This document shows, one piece after another, positions 60,736 through 63,037 of a stretch of DNA of 63,037 bases. The notes under the pieces were generated by a model. It did not search any database, had not been told where the DNA came from, and saw only the letters and a list, made by a program, of their open reading frames with translations. Location of the stretch: contig JAJZMK010000006.1 of NCBI GenBank assembly GCA_021798275.1, positions 1 through 63,037 of the forward strand, given 5' to 3'. Each line of letters starts with the position of its first letter. The stretch's first letter is position 1. Made by a program: the position numbers and the translations under genes. The stretch comes from Actinomycetes bacterium. Its GTDB lineage: Bacteria > Actinomycetota > Acidimicrobiia > Acidimicrobiales > Bog-793.

Positions 60736-60924
60736 AATGGAATTAGGAATTTATTCAAAATTAATCGAAGATGTATAATTCTTTGTTTTAGATTAGGTTC
60801 TGGCAATTATTGAATTTAAATAATGTAGACTTGACGAAAAACAATTGATGATTTTTATTTATAAAAGTCAGTTAATTAATAAGATGTAATTATCGGGTTT
60901 ACCCGGGGAAGTGAAGGAATCGAC

Positions 60925-61347
60925 GTGGCAGTAAAACTCCGCCTGATGCGGATGGGGAAAAAGAAACAGCCGACCTATCGTATAGTTGTGGCTGATGCTC
61001 GTTCTCCGCGTGACGGAAAATTCATCGAAGTAATTGGGACGTATGCCCCAAGGAAAGACCCTGCCGAAATAATAGTCAATAACTCACAAGCGAGTGATTG
61101 GCTGTTGAAAGGTGCCCAGCCTACGGAAACGGTTAAAAAATTATTGGAACTGTCTGGAGCCTGGGAAGAATACTCCAAGGCCAGAGGTGTCGAATACAAG
61201 CCTAGCAAGCCTTTATTGGTAGCCACCAAGCCTTCTGCTGTAAAAACTCCTCCCGCTGTAGTTGAGGTTAAAGCGGATAAGGATCAGAATGTAACCGTTG
61301 ATGCGGAAGACGCACCTACTTCTTCAAGTGAGACCGAGGTTGAATAA
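60925..61347 (+). CDS. rpsP: 30S ribosomal protein S16
   Basis: [48 protein letters not shown] start. Confidence 0.97.
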   Translation: MAVKLRLMRMGKKKQPTYRIVVADARSPRDGKFIEVIGTYAPRKDPAEIIVNNSQASDWLLKGAQPTETVKKLLELSGAWEEYSKARGVEYKPSKPLLVATKPSAVKTPPAVVEVKADKDQNVTVDAEDAPTSSSETEVE

Positions 61348-61838
61348 TGACACAATCAAGCGATCCAAGCGCCCCTTTATTTGCAGAGCCGCAGTTTAAC
61401 GAATCGTCGCTTGCAGATGAGGGTAATGACGATGTGCAGGACCCAGAGATCCCAGATGAGTTGGAAACAGCCGAAAAACTAGGAGATGACCAAATGGTTG
61501 AGGAAGAATTGCCCGAAGAAATCAGCGGATCAGAAGATGAAGTATCTGTTGCCAACCAGGCATCGGACGAAGTCGAGTCGGATGGTAACCTCATTCCCGG
61601 TGGACGCTCCAAAGAAGTGTTGGAATTTTTGGCACGTAAGCTTGTCGAAGATCCCGATGCCGTTGAAGTAGACATCGAGCCTGCTAAATCAGGTGCAAAG
61701 CTGCTACTCAAAGTGGCTCCCGATGACATGGGTCGCATGATAGGCCGTAAAGGACGCGTGATTCAAGCCGTTAGGGTGGTTGTGAGAGCCGCCGCAGCCC
61801 GCGACAAGACAGATGCTACTGTCGAAATCGTAGACTGA
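61347..61838 (+). CDS. khpA: KH-domain RNA-binding protein (KhpA-like) with long acidic N-terminal extension
   Basis: SKEVLEFLARKLVEDPDAVEVDIEP...VAPDDMGRMIGRKGRVIQAVRVVVRAAAARDKTDATVEIVD; lies between rpsP and rimM. Confidence 0.92.
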   Translation: MTQSSDPSAPLFAEPQFNESSLADEGNDDVQDPEIPDELETAEKLGDDQMVEEELPEEISGSEDEVSVANQASDEVESDGNLIPGGRSKEVLEFLARKLVEDPDAVEVDIEPAKSGAKLLLKVAPDDMGRMIGRKGRVIQAVRVVVRAAAARDKTDATVEIVD

Positions 61839-61860
61839 TCAACTTCTGACTCCGGTTTCT

Positions 61861-62358
61861 GTGTCTTCGACATTCGATGACGATCTTCTTGAGGTCGGTG
61901 TCATAATAAAGCCACACGGTGTCAAAGGATATGTTGTGGTACTTCCTATTACAAACGTCATGGAGAGGTTTGTAATAGGAAGTACTTTTTTTACCGAGCA
62001 AGGTGAAAAAGAAAGAAGAGAACTGCTGGTAGAGCAGGTGGCCGAATACAAGAACGGTTTCCTGATCAAATTCCAGGGTTACGAAGACATGTCTGCTGCC
62101 GAAACGCTGAGAAATATCAAACTTCTGGCCAAGCCCCTCGATATTGAAGACAGCGAAGCGTTGTTTGTTCACCGTTTGGTCGGCCTAAATGTCGTTGATC
62201 AAGATGGGATACAAAGGGGTACGGTTGAGTACGTGCAAGCTAACCCAGCCAGTGATCTATTGGTTTTGGAAACCGGAGGGATGATACCTCTTGTTTTTGT
62301 TGAGTCGGTAACGGATCAAGATATTTTTGTACGAATTCCCGAAGGGCTTTTAGAGTAG
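61861..62358 (+). CDS. rimM: ribosome maturation factor RimM
   Basis: LLEVGVIIKPHGVKGYVVVLPITNVMERFVIGSTFF; C-terminal PRC-like LLVLETGGMIPLVFVESVTDQD; GTG start. Confidence 0.95.
   Translation: MSSTFDDDLLEVGVIIKPHGVKGYVVVLPITNVMERFVIGSTFFTEQGEKERRELLVEQVAEYKNGFLIKFQGYEDMSAAETLRNIKLLAKPLDIEDSEALFVHRLVGLNVVDQDGIQRGTVEYVQANPASDLLVLETGGMIPLVFVESVTDQDIFVRIPEGLLE
61939..61992 (+). terminator. intragenic terminator-like hairpin within rimM
   Basis: gtacttcctattacaaac - 11 nt - gtttgtaataggaagtac followed by ttttttt. Confidence 0.7.
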
Positions 62359-62375
62359 CAAATTCCGGCCGGAGT

Positions 62376-62501
62376 CATTTGAATCTCCGATACTCAGATT
62401 GAATAGTCGGAAGTCAAATGCTGAGATCAACATGATTTTGATGTATTGGACCGTTAGAGCGGCCCGCCATGAGATCTCTTGAAGATTTCTCATGTCCAAT
62501 A
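62376..62501 (+). ncRNA. candidate structured leader between rimM and trmD
   Basis: Nested stems catttga/tcaaatg + tccga/tcgga (62376-62420) and tattggac/gtccaata + atgag/ctcat (62444-62501). Confidence 0.35.
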
Positions 62502-62560
62502 TTCCAAGCCGGGCTTGTTTCGATAATCTAATCCAACGGTGCTAAGGTTGAATTGATAAT

Positions 62561-63037
62561 ATGGACGATACTGTGATTTCGAAAAGCAGCCTTCCTTTTC
62601 GTATAGATGTTTTTACGATATTTCCCCCCATGATCGAACAGTACGTTTCGCAGAGTATTTTGGGTAGGGCCAAAGAATCCGGTGCTTTGGAAGTCGTAGC
62701 TCATGACATCCGCTCATTTTCCACCGATAAACACCGCTCTGTAGACGACACTCCTTTTGGAGGTGGCGCCGGAATGATATTGGCGCCGGAACCTGTTTTT
62801 AGGGCTGTGGAATCCACGGATATCATCCGCCCACTTTTTTTACTTTCACCTGGCGGAAAGTGCTTCAACCAGGAAATGGCCAAAGATTTCTCACGATTGA
62901 CAGACCAAGCGGGTCGCAGAGGGTTTTCTCTGTTGTGCGGGAGATATGAAGGCGTTGATGACAGGATAAGAGAGCACCTGATAGACGATGAGATCTCTAT
63001 AGGCGATTATGTCTTAGCTGGAGGGGAATTGGCGGCT
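62561..63037 (+). CDS. trmD: tRNA (guanine-N1-)-methyltransferase, 3' truncated by window edge
   Basis: [72 protein letters not shown]. Confidence 0.97.
   Translation, partial: MDDTVISKSSLPFRIDVFTIFPPMIEQYVSQSILGRAKESGALEVVAHDIRSFSTDKHRSVDDTPFGGGAGMILAPEPVFRAVESTDIIRPLFLLSPGGKCFNQEMAKDFSRLTDQAGRRGFSLLCGRYEGVDDRIREHLIDDEISIGDYVLAGGELAA

Noticed and set aside
1-63037. CRISPR array, complete insertion sequence, prophage, rRNA or tRNA genes
   Set aside because: No regularly spaced direct repeats, no recognisable transposase/integrase/phage ORF, and no convincing tRNA-like cloverleaf noticed by eye. tRNAscan-SE/Infernal would be needed to exclude fully.

Overview
Chromosomal window from a fairly low-GC actinobacterium. 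Acidimicrobiia-like is my inference, based on 'GYWLV..G.vy.fGnA.f.GS' repeats, DUF3090/SCO1664-type genes, a Bpa-type proteasome activator, FrhB-type and DUF169 proteins. Most of the window is housekeeping: rsmI-metG-tatD, dnaE, a strand-scrambled menaquinone cluster (menE/menB/menA/menH/menD), tyrS, rnd, smc-ftsY-ffh and rpsP-khpA-rimM-trmD (trmD runs off the right edge; an RlmD-like gene runs off the left edge). The accessory part holds a PAS-GGDEF protein with a degenerate EAL domain, two MFS pumps, a Kelch-like surface protein, HtrA, a two-component system split by tandem-domain YbjQ-like genes, a peroxiredoxin-FrhB pair, and a three-gene module of unknown function (histidine phosphatase + DUF3090 + PI3/4-kinase-like SCO1664 family). 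I saw no complete mobile element, CRISPR array, rRNA or tRNA. The observations I rate highest are: (i) an 18-bp perfect hairpin followed by seven T's inside the rimM coding sequence; (ii) the phosphatase/DUF3090/kinase-like module; (iii) an untracked 55-aa microprotein ORF joined by ATGA and GTGA overlaps to metG and tatD; (iv) the duplicated YbjQ pair inside a split DevS/DevR-like system; (v) structured intergenic elements before smc and between rimM and trmD. All family calls come from reading translations by eye; no database search was run.
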